Shown: positions 1 to 14,200 of the stretch, piece by piece
Position numbering within the stretch: the first letter of the stretch is position 1
How the letters are laid out: each line of letters begins with the position of its first letter
From: Strongylocentrotus purpuratus
Lineage: Eukaryota; Echinodermata; Echinoidea; Camarodonta; Strongylocentrotidae
Length of the DNA stretch: 64,000 nt
Direction of reading: 5' to 3'
NCBI RefSeq assembly: GCF_000002235.5
Contig: NW_022145597.1
Coordinates: 1,519,501-1,583,500, forward strand
The notes under the pieces: generated by a model
Told to the model about the DNA's origin: nothing
Databases searched by the model: none
Seen by the model: only the letters and a program-made list of their open reading frames with translations
Translations under genes and position numbers: made by a program

Positions 1-152
1 AGAAGAAGAAGTAAAAGGAGGGGAAAAGGAGAAGGAGGGGGAGGTGGAGAAGGAAATGTGATGAAGAAGAAGAAAAAAAAACTGAAGAAGAAGGAGGAGA
101 AAAATAAGGAGGAGTCAGAGAAAACGGAGAAGACGAAGAAGAAGAAGAAGAC
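1..152. repeat. GAA/GGA purine-rich low-complexity tract
   Basis: Almost pure purine strand of degenerate GAA, GGA and AGA units running in from the window edge. Its true start lies outside the window. Confidence 0.9.
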
Positions 153-2225
153 AGCATCGCATAAATTATGTTACACCCAAGTAATATCTCATTCTTCATC
201 TGCCTATCTGAAGAAAAAAAAATCGTAATACCATCTGTACCATCAAGACATCAACCATCCCCCCCTTTGTTGCTACGGTCTTCACAGTTTCGAAAATGAT
301 GTTCTTCCACTGTCTCATTTTTGTCTTCCTTGAAGCATGTTAAATACGGTTTTAACGGATTTCTAGATTTTCTTTTTCATTTCATTTCACGGATACTGCT
401 GGAAGACGATAGGTTATCCGATTCTAGGGCAATATATATATATATATATAGATTTATATAAAATTGATAATTATTTAAATTTATGTATGTGGTACAAAAA
501 GCAACAACCTCCTGTTGTCATTTCATCAAAATCTGTTAATTTGTCAGTATTAAATCTTGAACTTTGAGCTGTGGTCGAAGCTATATAGAAGATCTGTTGT
601 TTATGTCGAATCTACAAGCGGAATACGAGGAAAGCAGATGAGGGATAAGAAGGTCGTGTTTTCTGTGCGTATCTGTATCACTAGGTCGACTAGATGTTGA
701 TCTAAGGGGAAGTCGTTTGAAGATATCCCTGCGGATTCTATCTAATTCAAACAAACCCACATAAAAAAAACAGGGCATATTATTTCAGAGTCTAGTTTCT
801 TTTTGAGTTGATGTATGTTTAGACGCCTCTCTCATTCTTTCTTTCCCTCTTCCTTCGTTTCAAATTTTTCTGTTTTTATGTTTATTAATCCTGCTTGATC
901 ATAACACAGAGGCAAGGGGTTATATTTTAGTAGTGGATATGTTTGCACACATGCTCCGTGCTTTAACTTTATTACACTGCAAATAACGGAATGAAGCTTA
1001 ACGATTCTCAAAAACAAGCAATTCTCTTCTATAAAGCCTCCAGTTTTCAACTGCTACTGTTATTCGAAATGAAACAGTGGTTGGAATTCGAGGCGCCCAT
1101 AGAAAATAGGCAAGTCTTCAAATGTTGCCAAAAATGCATCGTAGTCAAAGATATTTCTTCTTATTGTTATAGAAATTCAAGTGCTCGTATCGCTTACGAG
1201 AATGCTTTCCAGTCTGAAATTCCTGCCACAAAATGGTGATGATGGGGAAAAAGGTACATCTCTGCACTTTTTTTTTCAAGAATGAAATCCAAAGTCAATA
1301 ACACTGCCTCCAGGAATCTAAACAAAGTCCACCCACTGGTTTCGGATGATTTTCCACCCGAAAAAAATGTTTGCTTTTTTTAAAGAAGATCCCTATCTTT
1401 CTTATCATGGGTTTTCGCATTGGATATGGCTAGAAACGGACCGATATTTGCTTTAATCTCTTCGATTCAAACTAATGCTATTAGAACACTTCAGTAATGT
1501 CAACGCATCACGAATGATATAAGCTGATATGATGTTTATCTGATCGTTGGTTGCTTTTTAAGAGGCATAGAAATGACTGAAAACTCAAGGTGAATAGCCT
1601 ATGAAGTGTTTGAATTTTGTTGTTGTTATCAGTTATTACGTTTCATCTCAGGAATACGATGCGAACATGTTACTCCTGAAACAATCTTAAACGGTTTCAG
1701 ATATGTTGTAAATGCATTCTTGCATTTTTCTACGCTATTAGTCTTATAAAACATATACAAACAATATCTGGACTTATTTTTTATTCTCCTTTGATTATGC
1801 GCAAATAAACGATATAAATAATTGTGAGGAATGTAAAAGTGAAAAGCAAAAGTTTTAATAATAATTAAATTAAATTTTAAAATTATCGGCCAGTATTAAG
1901 TGACACAAGTCGAACGTGTATGCGATATTGCCGTTCGAATCCTCACAAAAAAGACATTGTTTCCAACAGTATTGCTATGATCAACTTTACATTCCTTTTA
2001 TTGAATGAAACATCGCCATGGTTACTGGTAACCTGTTGATTTATCGCCATTTCTTTTGCCCTCGCCAAAATGTGCGAGCTCGTGTAAATGCACGATGGAG
2101 ATGTTTCCTAGATATTTTGATTCCAATTGTGATAATTGAATCAACCCATTGAGTAATCTGATATGGATTTTTCCATTCACATCGCCTCCTATTCTGCTTC
2201 CGTCTCTTCGACCGAGTCGCAAACT
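153..2225. other. Intergenic DNA, nothing recognised
   Basis: AT-rich, with a short (TA)n at about 430-450. Short open frames here show no recognisable domain, and I see no splice-bounded exon. Confidence 0.6.
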
Positions 2226-2303
2226 GAAAGAGAGGGAGAGAGAGAGAGAGAGAGGGAGAGAGAGAGAGAGAGGGAAAGAGAGAGAGAGAGAAAGAGAGGA
2301 AAG
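2226..2303. repeat. (GA)n microsatellite
   Basis: Interrupted GA repeat. It creates spurious Arg/Glu-rich and Ser/Leu-rich open frames on the two strands. Confidence 0.95.
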
Positions 2304-2609
2304 GGGCGAAGATAGAGCAAACCTTAGTTTTTTGTAACACCATTACTTTCTCTTTCTGGGAACAAACTGACCTCTGTCTCGTAAAGTTGCCTTTTCACAA
2401 GACAAATTACTCCTTACGACCTTTTAAGTTATTGAGAGGAAAGGGAGTAATCGCCTGAGGTCTGATGGTTTTCCGATGCATTTGATAAATCTACGCGCAC
2501 AGGATTGGGTAGGGAGAGGCACACATCGAGGGTAAATCGTTCAGATTTTACACGGAGGGTAGGGTGTCGCCTCGTGGATCATGTTATTCCGAGTATCATT
2601 CAGTTTAAA

Positions 2610-2982
2610 GGGATCCCGTAACTTTGTCTCAGATCCTTTTAAAAAAATCCTTGATTTAGCTCATGCTGCAATGATAAGTATAAACCTTTAGGTCAGTCAG
2701 GAACCCCATGACTTTTACAAGCCGATCGCCTGTCTGATTATCAAGATATTTATGATTGAAAATCGAAAACAAATTTTGCGTTTGCCAAACGGTTTTCATA
2801 ACAATCTATTGGGGAAACGAGTATGGTATAACCGGTCACTCAAAGGTTTTTTCTCTTTTGAGGCACTTCTTGATCATTTTGAAGCGCATTTGTTGTTAGG
2901 GCTTCAATATAACACCATATCACATACACTGATAACACGTATAGGGCCGTGCATCTCAGATTTAACATTGTTAAACGATCCC
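2610..2982 (+). mobile_element. MITE family A, copy 1 (~373 bp)
   Basis: Begins GGGATCCCGTAACTTTGTCT and ends ATTGTTAAACGATCCC, so its ends are short imperfect inverted repeats (GGGATC-G-TAAC). It is flanked on both sides by TTTAAA (2604-2609 and 2983-2988). It has no coding capacity. Four further copies lie in the window. The target resembles the TTAA preference of piggyBac-like elements, but a longer TTYAAA duplication fits equally well. Confidence 0.8.
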
Positions 2983-3244
2983 TTTAAAACATTTACCCGG
3001 TTTACGTGGGATACGAAAAACGTCACATTCTGGCGCCAAAAAGGTTTGGATAATATTTTGTTTAAAGATATACTGTCAGCTCTTAAAGAATAATTAACGT
3101 GCATTACATCATACTTTGCATACACTCGAACTTTATTTATGTGTGTACAACTCTCGCGCACAGCATAGTAAACGTGTGTCCCTCTTGAAACAAGCTGCGA
3201 ACTTAGACTCCGAAAGCGTTCGGAAAGCGTTCGGAAATTTCAAA

Positions 3245-3619
3245 GGGATCCGGTAACTTTGTCTCAGATTCTGAAACAAAATTCTGGATTTAGCTCATGA
3301 TGCAATGATAATTATAAACCTTTAGGTCAGTCAGGAACCCCATGACTTTTACAAACCGATCGCCTATCTGATTATCAAGATGTTTATGATTGGAATTACA
3401 AAAGTTGAAAACCGTTCGCCTGACGGTTTTCATAACACTACAGTCTTTTGGGGAAAACGAGTATGGTAAAACCGGTCACTCAGAGATGTTTACTTTTTTG
3501 AGGCACTTCTTTATCATTTTGAAGCGCAATTTTTTTAGGGCTTCAATATTACACCATATCACAGACACTGATAACACGTAGGGCCGTGTATCTCAGATTT
3601 AACATTGTTAAACGATCCC
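3245..3619 (+). mobile_element. MITE family A, copy 2 (~375 bp)
   Basis: Same orientation and almost the same sequence as the copy 260 bp upstream. It is flanked by TTCAAA on both sides (3239-3244, 3620-3625), which identifies the target duplication more clearly than the TTTAAA-flanked copies. Non-coding. Confidence 0.85.
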
Positions 3620-3625
3620 TTCAAA

Positions 3626-6600
3626 GTCATATCTCGAATGCGCAATTTATGATGATGGTATTTCCTTATCTGGTGCTTCTTTTTGACATTGGTGCAGGGC
3701 GAGTGCAAAGATACCACCAATATCGAGTATTGTCGAATTCCCATGGGAAGCCAATATGTTTCTTTCAAACCAAAACTAAAAAGAATGCGAAAATAGCTTG
3801 ATATCTTTAGGGTTCTCCCTTTCTGAGTCAAACTCATGACACAGATAAGATAATGCAGGCAAGATATCGCTTGTTTCCCACCGACGAATTACTAAATCAT
3901 TATTATTCGTACATAAGTATATTTTGTTTTGTTTACAAAGTGTAATGAAGATATAGGGGATCAAAGTAGATAGATCAAAAGACTACCTCTTTCGAGACAT
4001 CAATACAGGGTGTCGGTCTTTGTATTTCACTTCGCTCGTCCCGTACATTATTTTAAAGGGCAATCAAAGCTTAGTAATGAGTTCATTTGTGTTAAAACAG
4101 AAAACAAAAGAAACCGAACATCGATGTGTATAGTGACTACAAATTAACCTCAATAAATATTTCCAATTTCTCAGTGCTTATCGAATTTCACGCACCAATC
4201 TCCTTCTCTGATTTTCCAGACTTTCTTTTAGTTAAGAGAGATGTGCTTCTAAGATTGGATCTTCCTTTAACTTGGATCCTTGCAAATGGGTGACTATTCG
4301 TAAAATATGGAAGATGGCAAATTGCTCTCAACATTCCCCCCCCCCCGTCTAATGCTTCTTTCTTCTGGTAAACAAATCGATATTTTGTCATTTTAAGAAA
4401 ACAATCGATTTCCACCAACTCAATTACCACACGCGGTCGTAACCAAGAAACAAAGCGTACGTATGAACACGGTCTATCCCTTGGGGAGCTTAAGATGGTT
4501 GCAAACTTCTAACCTCTTACTCGGGTAAACATAAATGGTTCTCAGTTGTAGTTGATCAGGGCTATATTTAGTGAAGCCAGGCACCCCGATAGCTTGTGTT
4601 CTTCCATTAGGAGGGTCATATTGACAGAAGGGAAACGTACATATCCTTGCCTATTAACCCAAAGTCCTCTGGAAAGGTTTGCTTGTTTTATTTCCGGTAA
4701 GCATCAAAGGTACCAAAATAGAGTGTGGATAGAGACAATTTTTAAAAGAAAAATCACTGTCGCAAATGGCACCCACCGGCAAAGATCACCATAACTATTT
4801 TATCAGACGGGTAACGTGTCAACATTAAATAGACGGAATGCTAAAATGTCTGTTTGGATAAGAACGAGACAAATACATTCGGATACCGCATCGGAAGTTG
4901 TTTACGCTTTATTCATACCTTACATTTTGTGTTTCTTTTCTTTTTTTAAAGTCAACCAGTTTTATAATAGGGCATCTGATTTCGCCTATTTCCGCTAAAT
5001 GAATTTCAAAAAGCTAAATTCGTATTCTAATTACTACTTATGAAACGTTAATGCTTGGAAAATATTATCAAAACAAAGTTATATAAATGCATGTATAAGT
5101 TGGCATATTTAGCAGTGTACTATAGCAAGACCAACAAAACATGGCAATGTTCAAATAATTGACGTTTACTGATCAAACGTCATCAGCAAAGTGGGTTCCA
5201 GAGTTACACAACGTCGGTCTGATACTACCAGACTTGCTATAGGAAAATTGGCACAGTTCTCTGTATCAACATTCAAATCAACAAAAAGCAACTTTCAAAT
5301 GCAAATTACATACAGTAACGAATGCACTTGCTCGCTTTAGCCAAGGTTTTTCGATACTGGTAGAATGGGTTTCCAATCTGCATATATTTAGGGAGTCCTT
5401 TTAGGTTTCAGCTAAAATAAAGTGAGATTCAATTGAACTATTTCGAGCTGAAGGTTTCATGACATTTCTGCACGTCGACCAGGCCATTGTCCGGAGAATG
5501 AAGCGACGGAATTGAATAATAGAACATATTTGGGGGTCGGCGTGTATCTGTGGATGGTATCAACACAATATAAAACTAGAATGGTAACATTATCTGGCCC
5601 TTTGGTATAGAGATCATTAACAATAGACGATGACGTGTGCAATGAAATAATACATAACAAATTAAATACATAAACACAACGTACACACCTATCTGTCGGC
5701 TTTGTAATTTGGTTCATACAACGGGGATTCATCACCCAAACAACGTTTTTATCATTCTGAACGTGATATGATTATTAAAGCATATACATGTCTTTCACAC
5801 ACCTAAACAATAATGTATTCCTTAAAATACCTCTTAAATCAATCATATAAATAAGGAGTAATTAAGCAACTTATAAATCTAAAAATGAAAAAGAGGGAAC
5901 AAGTATTTGGTGCCCTGTGATCTGTTAAATCGTTTCGCGCAAAAAAATATCATACGTACAAAAAGTTTACTATAAACTCTTCTTCTTGTTTTTCCACTGA
6001 CAGTTTGAACCACGACTAGTGTTTCATGCATTTAATGAAAGACTTCGTTAAACCATTCAATTACTGAATGGGTTTTCATATCAATATCGTTTTTTATTCA
6101 TGCCTATTCATCTACCATTTGGTCCTAATAGTACAAACCTAAACGTATTACACACCCACGACCATTCCCAACCCACACACTGATCGTATTATATTCAACC
6201 GTAAAATCCCTGCTTCAAGTATTGAATTTTCATATCAATAGTGATTACTTAGGCCTATCTGTATATTCTGGTAGATAATGACACCATTCAGTGGCACGAA
6301 AAGGGTAAGGACATCCTCATAATGCTTCCGAAATCATCTTAAGATATAATTTTTGAGAGGAAGATGGATTTTGACGGAATAATCTTATCGATTGAGATGA
6401 CTCTATCATTCCAATGACTGGCGGGGCGCATAAGCCAAGCGTCATTCAACGCTTTCTTTCATAAATCTTCGATCGCTATTGGTATTAGAATGATTTAACT
6501 TCCTGAACGCGCAATCTTTATTTGAATTGTAACAATAAATAATGATGTATATTTATTAAGCAAATATTCTGCATACATGAGACAAAAATGAATGTTGTTT

Positions 6601-8014
6601 AAATGTATAATAGACAGAATAAGGCAATAATTCAAAAGAAAATAAAAATACAAGAAATATAAATAATATGAGTGATCGAGCCTCCAACCCATTCAGAGTA
6701 AAGGCTATTGACTGTGTTTCTTTTCCTCGAGAGTGTATTAAAGAAGAAAATGTTTCTGGGAAGGTTTTAGGAGCGTTTAATTGTAATGGTTTATTCACAA
6801 GTTATTGGGTCTACTTCGTTGTAGGCCTGACAAGGACAAAATGAATGAAAAAAATGGCAGTCTTGCAGGAAAAACACTGCGTTATAAAAGCGGTGGAATT
6901 TTGAAGGCGTATCCTGTTTTGGAGAAACGTTACACTTTGATTCACTTAACGCAATTAACCATATTTACGCCATTTCATTTCAAATGATAATCGTGTAGCA
7001 TTTTCATTTTTAAAACGTCCATCGGTATTGGTGATATGTTTTGAATTTATAAAGGGGTATATGTTTGTATTGAGGTCAAAGTTTTAACTTTCGAATAACA
7101 AAATATGCTTGTTGATTAATTTCATGTCTCCTTTCCTTACCTTGGACTTCCAAGATTCCGTTTTCAAATTGGAGGCTTCGTTAATTAAACAACGTGGGTT
7201 GAGGTTTTCTTAGTACTTGTGCGAAAAAGTGGGTTATCCAATAGCAATATATGTGGCACGCAGTCGAGTCAAAAGGTCACAGTTTGTAAGCAACAATTAG
7301 GTGTTTACCTTTAGCAATAAGTGTAGTATTGATTGAAACAGAATGATATCAACTGTTTCGTAAGTGCCTCAATTGTCATGATGAGAGTAGGCACGTGAAT
7401 CCAAGTTATGTAGCGAGGAGTGAAAGTGTCTTTGCTAATTTTTCTAGCAAGGCATTGATATGTTCTGTTATGTCACCTGAATTCAACTGCGAGTTGTATT
7501 ACGTTGATTTGATTATTATTGTTGGAAAAAAAAAGGTAAGGGGGAAAAATTAGTCACATGTCGTGTTTTTTAAGAAAATATGTATTTCCAGCATTTCTCT
7601 TGATAAATTATTGGTAGGTTGTGTTCGGATATGCAATAATTATAATTAATTTAGTCTCATAAATGGGAATTCGACAAACAGTTTGTGCCGATAATTCTTT
7701 TTTACCCATTCAGTAACCTATGCGTAAAAAAAAACTATTCTACACTTTGGGAAATTACCCCTGTCTATTCAAAATTATTTTAGACAATAAGTTAGGTTTC
7801 ATTTTTGACATATGGGATCAATATTAGTGCTGTTATCTATAAAGACAGTACAAATTGTACGAACAAAATAATGATGAATATAATAAATGAAAAATATAAT
7901 TCGGACTCATTATCAGTTGTGGTTGATTGGCTAGAATATGGCGCGTGCATATATCTCTTTGAAATTTATATTTGAAATCCAATGTTCAAAATCCTCCAAT
8001 GGAAGCCGTGTACG
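3626..8014. other. Intergenic / 3' flank of GUCY1B2
   Basis: AT-rich sequence with a C11 run at 4336-4346. The part nearest 8014 should be the GUCY1B2 3' UTR, whose end I could not fix. No gene, tRNA or element was recognised in the rest. Confidence 0.5.
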
Positions 8015-8223
8015 TCATAAAAGCACACACGTCTTAGAGCCCCGGATGTCAGGAGGTCGACCGCTACGTAACGGACGAGTTTTCGCTGAGCCTTGACCGA
8101 GATATTTTCTACGGCTTGATACGTTGTCCACCTCATCAGCCCGTGAATCCTGGCCGTCTGCTCCGGGTCGGGATGCAGCAGCACATGCTGCGTTAACCAT
8201 GTTCGATGCTTCCTTTGATGACT
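8015..8223 (-). CDS. GUCY1B2: GUCY1B2 exon 14: C-terminal tail with CaaX box
   Basis: Encodes residues 682-750, from [20 protein letters not shown] to SKTCVLL and a TGA. The body is low-complexity and basic ([20 protein letters not shown]), so homology alone would not identify it. Three things support it: the acceptor TTGTTGACCTTACAG, the phase (the leftover G of exon 13 plus AG gives Glu), and the end Cys-Val-Leu-Leu. Vertebrate beta-2 is known for the same kind of C-terminal prenylation box. A final Leu predicts geranylgeranylation and hence membrane attachment. The 3' UTR continues below 8015; I did not find a clear poly(A) signal close by. Confidence 0.85.
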
Positions 8224-11200
8224 CTGTAAGGTCAACAAACCGGTTAATTACATTATATGAAGCTACATCCATGAACAGATAATATATCGAAGAACAACAT
8301 GATATATGACGGAATATTGCGATCATTGGCGCTTCTCGTTGCTTTGTTTACCTACAGGGTTGTATATTCAGACATCTTTCTTGTTATTTGTTAATGTTCT
8401 TGTTTAACCAAGGAACCAATCAAGAAGTAACATTGATATCGGCTCTCTTTACATTGTATATGAATACTAATCAATCATATTTTGGTAGACAATGACTGTG
8501 TTCCAGAGTTATCCAGCAGTCCTATTACAGTCGCAGCATATATGTGAACTATAGTGTATAAAACCGCAATAGAGTACTGTGTTCCGGCCTTATTAAACGG
8601 TTGAAATGAATTTTCAAGTCACACTATTTTGACAATGTTTTACATATTTTCGTCGGTTGCAAATTTCAAGCTAGTTATTTTAATCATACTCCTCTTCATA
8701 TCGAATATGGCATCGGCCATTAAATTATCCAGGCAAAATATCCTATATTACGAGATTCATTTAAAAATGTACGTCTTTTACAATTTTACTTCATTCCACT
8801 ACACTTGGCTTTCTTGGCGTATTCTTTCATCGATGTATTAATCAAAACCGATACCTTCTCCGCTTTGATAAGGAATAACAGTAATAATTTCGTTTATCCA
8901 ATTATCATTATCATTATTATTATCGTCTTTATTATAGTTATTGCTAATGTTATCATCATCAGGAGCAGCAGCATCGTTCGTCTTATTTTGTTTTATAAAT
9001 AGTTCCTTTCTTTATCACATTTGTTTTCATTGACGTCACTCTGCTACATATGGGCTGTATGAATAAAATTAAATCTACGACCCTTTTAATCTGACAATGC
9101 CATTGTTGGTGGCGGTTGGTATTCTTCTAATCAGCATGCGCTATTTTCAGAGCACGACCAAAAGAGGGCGTTGTAGCATTGGGAACGTGACGTGCAGCGC
9201 CAGGAGAGTCAAGTTTGACAGACATTTAAAATAAACCACTATCATTATTATCATTTAAAGTTTTGGACGACGTCTCTAAAAAAAAAAAAAAAAAAGCCAA
9301 TTTTAGCTAACAAATAACGATATCACCTGCTATATCGCCTACTCTGTAATTCAAAACCCTGCTTGTAGTGATACATTTGTTTGAATGTGGTTTCCGTTTG
9401 GTTATTTGTTTTGTTTGTCTAAATTCTGTTTTCCATTTGCCTCGGCAGGTTCGTTGGCGCCCTCATTCGACAATGTTCGTACAATAGCTATTTTCGACGA
9501 CAGTTAAACTTCAAGTGACTTGGTAACATTGTTGAAGGATGATGAAAAAAATTGCTTAATTTTTGTATAAAATATTACTTATTATATTCCTTCAACTGTA
9601 CTAACCCTCTGACATGCAAAAAAATCCTGAACAAATTCTCAAACCACGAAGATATCTATGGTTTTCTCTGAAGGCGTCGATGTATGACCCCCTCTAACAG
9701 TGATTAACAGTAAATTCTCCCAACCATTTTTAAATTTTCCCAATCGTTTTTTCATGAAAGAAAGACATAAAACAGGTTATACACAAATGTGTCAACACTT
9801 AAATGTCTGGAATGGAATGTAGAGCCATGTCATCGCTCTGGGACGATTTCCATTCACCTAAAATGTAATTAAATTGTAATAATATAGTTGGGAGAATTAA
9901 GGAATCGATCAGATCAGTTTTTCCCAATTTGTACCATGAATAATGATCCGTTTTCACTCAAATTTTCAGATTATCTTTAATTGTACATCTAGCATTGAAG
10001 TCACTACCTTAGCACCATCATCTCTCATCTGAACAATGTTACCAAGTCCCTTTAAGGTTGTATCGTCTTCTCATGTTCAAGCAACCATCGCACAAGAGCG
10101 TTTTTCAAGAAATGTGATTCATTGAGGTAAAAAGAGGAAAGGCACGGGGCATTGTACATTCACGACAGCATTAACAATACAGGCCACGGCAAACGAGCTT
10201 AAAAACAAAGCATTGTAAATCAAAGCAAATCAAAAGAAAAGCAAAATAAAGAAAGTATAAATGTACTTAAGAAACGTTTATTGCAAGCAACATCACGTGC
10301 CCTCATATGTCATAGAAATAATAAATACATGCATATATAACTCTGTAAAAACGGGAGGTGCAGATCAGAAATGAACAATAAGTGTGTAAGAATACTCTAC
10401 AATCTGAATACAATAAGTTAACATGCATAGAGTAATCAGAATATTTACACTAAACAGAATGAAATGATTCTTTTACATAATAAACACAATTATTTCATCC
10501 ATCTTGAATTATATATAATACATTTACAAAGTTAGATATGACAATTTGTGTTGGTCTTTTCAATAAAATGTATCATACAAAACGTTCTATATTGGTAGAT
10601 ATAGAACAGAAGCGAAACACTGAGAGACAAAAAGAAGTATAAAGCAAATCGACTCGTATAAAACTCATTTTTATCATAAATATGCACTAAAAACAAAATA
10701 TAAAGAACGTTACCCTGTAAAAGCGCCATACTCTTTATGAGAAAACCACAATACTTTAAACATCATTTTGGGGGAGGTAATGTAATGATAGTGTAAATGT
10801 CTTTTGTTTACGACCATAGCAATTTGTGATTTTGAAATGTACAACCTCATTTAATTTGTTTGGAAATATAGATTATTACATGATCTAAACGCAATGTCAC
10901 ATACAAAGACAAGCTTCACTACCATTGCTTTGAAATTCGATTTTAGCCAAATACTATTTTGTCATCTCTTAAATAGCCCTCCTTCTTTTCATTCATCATA
11001 TAGATGGCAGAACTAAAGATCCTGTGATTCTAATGGTAGTGAATAAACCATGGTAAGAAAATAGCATCATGTGGTATGCATTTATAATAATCCTACTTTG
11101 TCATAGTGATGAATTGCAACAACTGCAGCTTTTAAAAGTTTAACATTACAAGAGAGACCAAATATATACATTACTCGAGATACACCTCTCTATCTAACAT

Positions 11201-14200
11201 TTATTTGGCATAGAATATAAATGTCTAACTTTGGCATATAACAAACAAACACATACATGCTCAGAAGAAATCTGAATAAGGAAAAACAACGGCACTTATG
11301 TAGTACAACTTTATGTATATCGATAATGTATCAACTAGGCCTAAGCATAATTATACCCCTTGCAACTTAAATCAAAATAAGCAACTATATGCCTTTGAAA
11401 AGAACGGTTCATAGCGAGGAAGAAAAAAACAAAAAGAACGTAAGAAAAACGAAATAAAACTTGTATTTGAGATATAATTATGACCACAATTTATGGACTT
11501 CTAGCGAGGTCGCATACACGGACCAAACATTGTGGACATTGTGGACTAGGAACTGCATATGATTCCCCATGTTTTTGTGGCAGAAATGTATGATGAAGTT
11601 GAATGGAATTACTGCATTATGGGCTAAACCTATTTGGAATGAAAGGGTAAAGTTCGCAAACAATGTTTGCGACTGCGCCGACTAAAAACAACTGTTAAAG
11701 TAGTGGCGTGTCAAGAATTGAACGAGGGGCCAGAGTAGGGGGAGGTGCGTCCGAATTTTCCCTTCAAGGGAATGGGAATGATACATCTGGGATTCCCGTT
11801 AGGAGCATCCCTGTTGATTGAGTGGGTTTTAAACTGGGCGGGAAGGGGGGGGGGGGGTCGGGAGGGATGGAGGCCCGCTTTATCATATGCTAGATACGCC
11901 ACAACCGATCGGAAGGCAAAAGTACAGAACACACAAAATTGAATATATCATTTGAATCGTTCTGGCATAATTAAACAGGGAAACATAAAGCTCAACCCAC
12001 TAGCAAATACTAAAGGGATACTTTTCAAAACAAACAAGGTACATGCAAGTAAGGTATTCGAAAATGTGGAAAAGGAAATGTGTCCATACATCAGCATTTT
12101 CTTCTATTTCAATTACCAACGGTATAAAACCTCAGGTCGAAAACAATTGGCCCAATGCGGTTATCCTTAGTAAATAAGACCCAGGGTCTTATTTACTAAG
12201 GATAACCGCATCAGTGCTGGCACTGCAACTATTATTAACCCATCATTGCCAGGGACCCATTATCAAATGGGTGGAGAGTGGATAGGACATTAGTGCCCGG
12301 TTGGGATTCGAACCCTTAACCCTTGTATTGAGAGTCAAGTGTAGGAACCACAGTATCACGACTCCTCTATAGTTCCAATATTTAAATATACACGTAGCAT
12401 GTACACCGATTTAACAATTGAAATAGTCAAGACATAATTTGATGTATGGACACAATCCAGCTAGCATGCATACACAAGAAAAATATTGGTAATACGTCTA
12501 TACATGCAGGGTCAAAGGTCCAAGGTCAAGATACCGCAAGAAGACGTCACATGAACGGGCAAGAGTCACATGTTCTCCACTGATGCGCGCGCATGATAAA
12601 TATGAAATAACTACCAATTTGTTTTAATATATTGGGCTTTTTTTTTGTTCATCATTTAATTTTAACAGATTCTTTCTCCCTCCTCAGGCTTCGTGAATTA
12701 TATCAAAGTAAGTTTCATCTATGTAAGGCTTATTTCAAATAGGGTCCGTGTTTGTAGGTTGTTTTGTCTCATCAAAATGAAAAAAATATCGTCAATTTAT
12801 TTATAGGAATCAGAAACATAAATGTTGAATCAAAAACATAAATTATGAATACTTAGAGAATACATTTTTTTCTCCTTCTACCCTAGAAATTACAAAAGAG
12901 CTGACGATAATTACTGTGGCATGTTAGTTCACATTCTCTCTAATTTGAGAATAATTTGTCAAAAAATATGTTATTATTTCACATATAGCATCAAAAGTCA
13001 TAGTTGTTACCATACTCTAACATTATAAGCATTGTCCCTAACTCTTTCCACCAACGCGGGAGAGGGTGTAATAAAATGTGGGTGTGTGTTATGGACGCGT
13101 GTATTATCATGCGCGTGCGCACCAGGTTAAGAGATCACGTGATGAAGGTGACATGGGATCAGGAAGGGGTTCCAGCTGATGTATGTGTACTACCTGAATC
13201 ATTACTGCCAGCGTTGGGGAATATTGGCGGTGAAATGTGGATAGCACTTCCGCTTGTCATGTCGTTATCGGGATACCACATAGGCACGACCACTGTACTA
13301 TTATGGTGGAAGGTGGACACCCCTATCAAACAAACAAAAAACGGGACAAAGAAAAGGAGGTAGGTAATAGGAGCAATCTTAAGATCCCGGGAATCGGTAT
13401 GCTAGTATTTCCCTGTGTTTGCAATATAATCTACATCTACAGCATGTGTGATTTATAACAAAGTCTAAGTCACATCACATCTAATAATTCTCAGAATTGA
13501 TTTGTTGATATTTGTTGACTTTCTTATTTCTAGCAAGCTTTAAGATTATGCTGCCATTGGGTGTGATTTTAATTCTCATTCTCATTCTTTAGCAGTGTGT
13601 TTCAAAACAATGTCAGTCCTTGGTCAAATTATGGCATAAAACGTATGTCTGCCGAAAATCGCTTATTTTGCAATAAAACCGAAAGTAGAAAGTGAAAACA
13701 TGCAAATCAAATTAAAACACGTGTGTTTTTTGCAGCGTGAAGTTAAAAAAGGAGTGTGTCTTTCAAGTATATACAAAATCAGTCTGACTGATGGGAAGAC
13801 GGATTCATTTCAAATCAAACGTGAATGTGTAAAAAAAATAGATATGATTAATTGCATATAAATGTACTAAAATATAATGCAAAGCAAATAGAAAGAGAAG
13901 TGGTTTCACATAATATGACATTCGTAATAATTGATGTGAAGAAAGAAATCAAGATTTAACGATGTGTAGAATGTACTTAACAAAAATGACTCAATGTCAC
14001 CGCCAGAAAAAAAGAAAATAGTACGCAAAATGTCATAAATATGTCAATAGTTTTGGAATGCACACACATTGCACACTTGATTCTGGTGACGCTTTGTCAA
14101 ACATTCAAGCATGAGTACGAATGAAAAGAATAAGCATTTATAATTGATTCTTTCTTTGCCATTTTGAATGTCTTTGTATTTGTTCTGGAAGTGATGCTTC

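Noticed and set aside
13004-13363. 119-aa plus-strand open frame without repeats
   Set aside because: Not microsatellite-derived, but I recognise no family; it is antisense inside intron 13 and has no supporting signals. Kept out as unproven.
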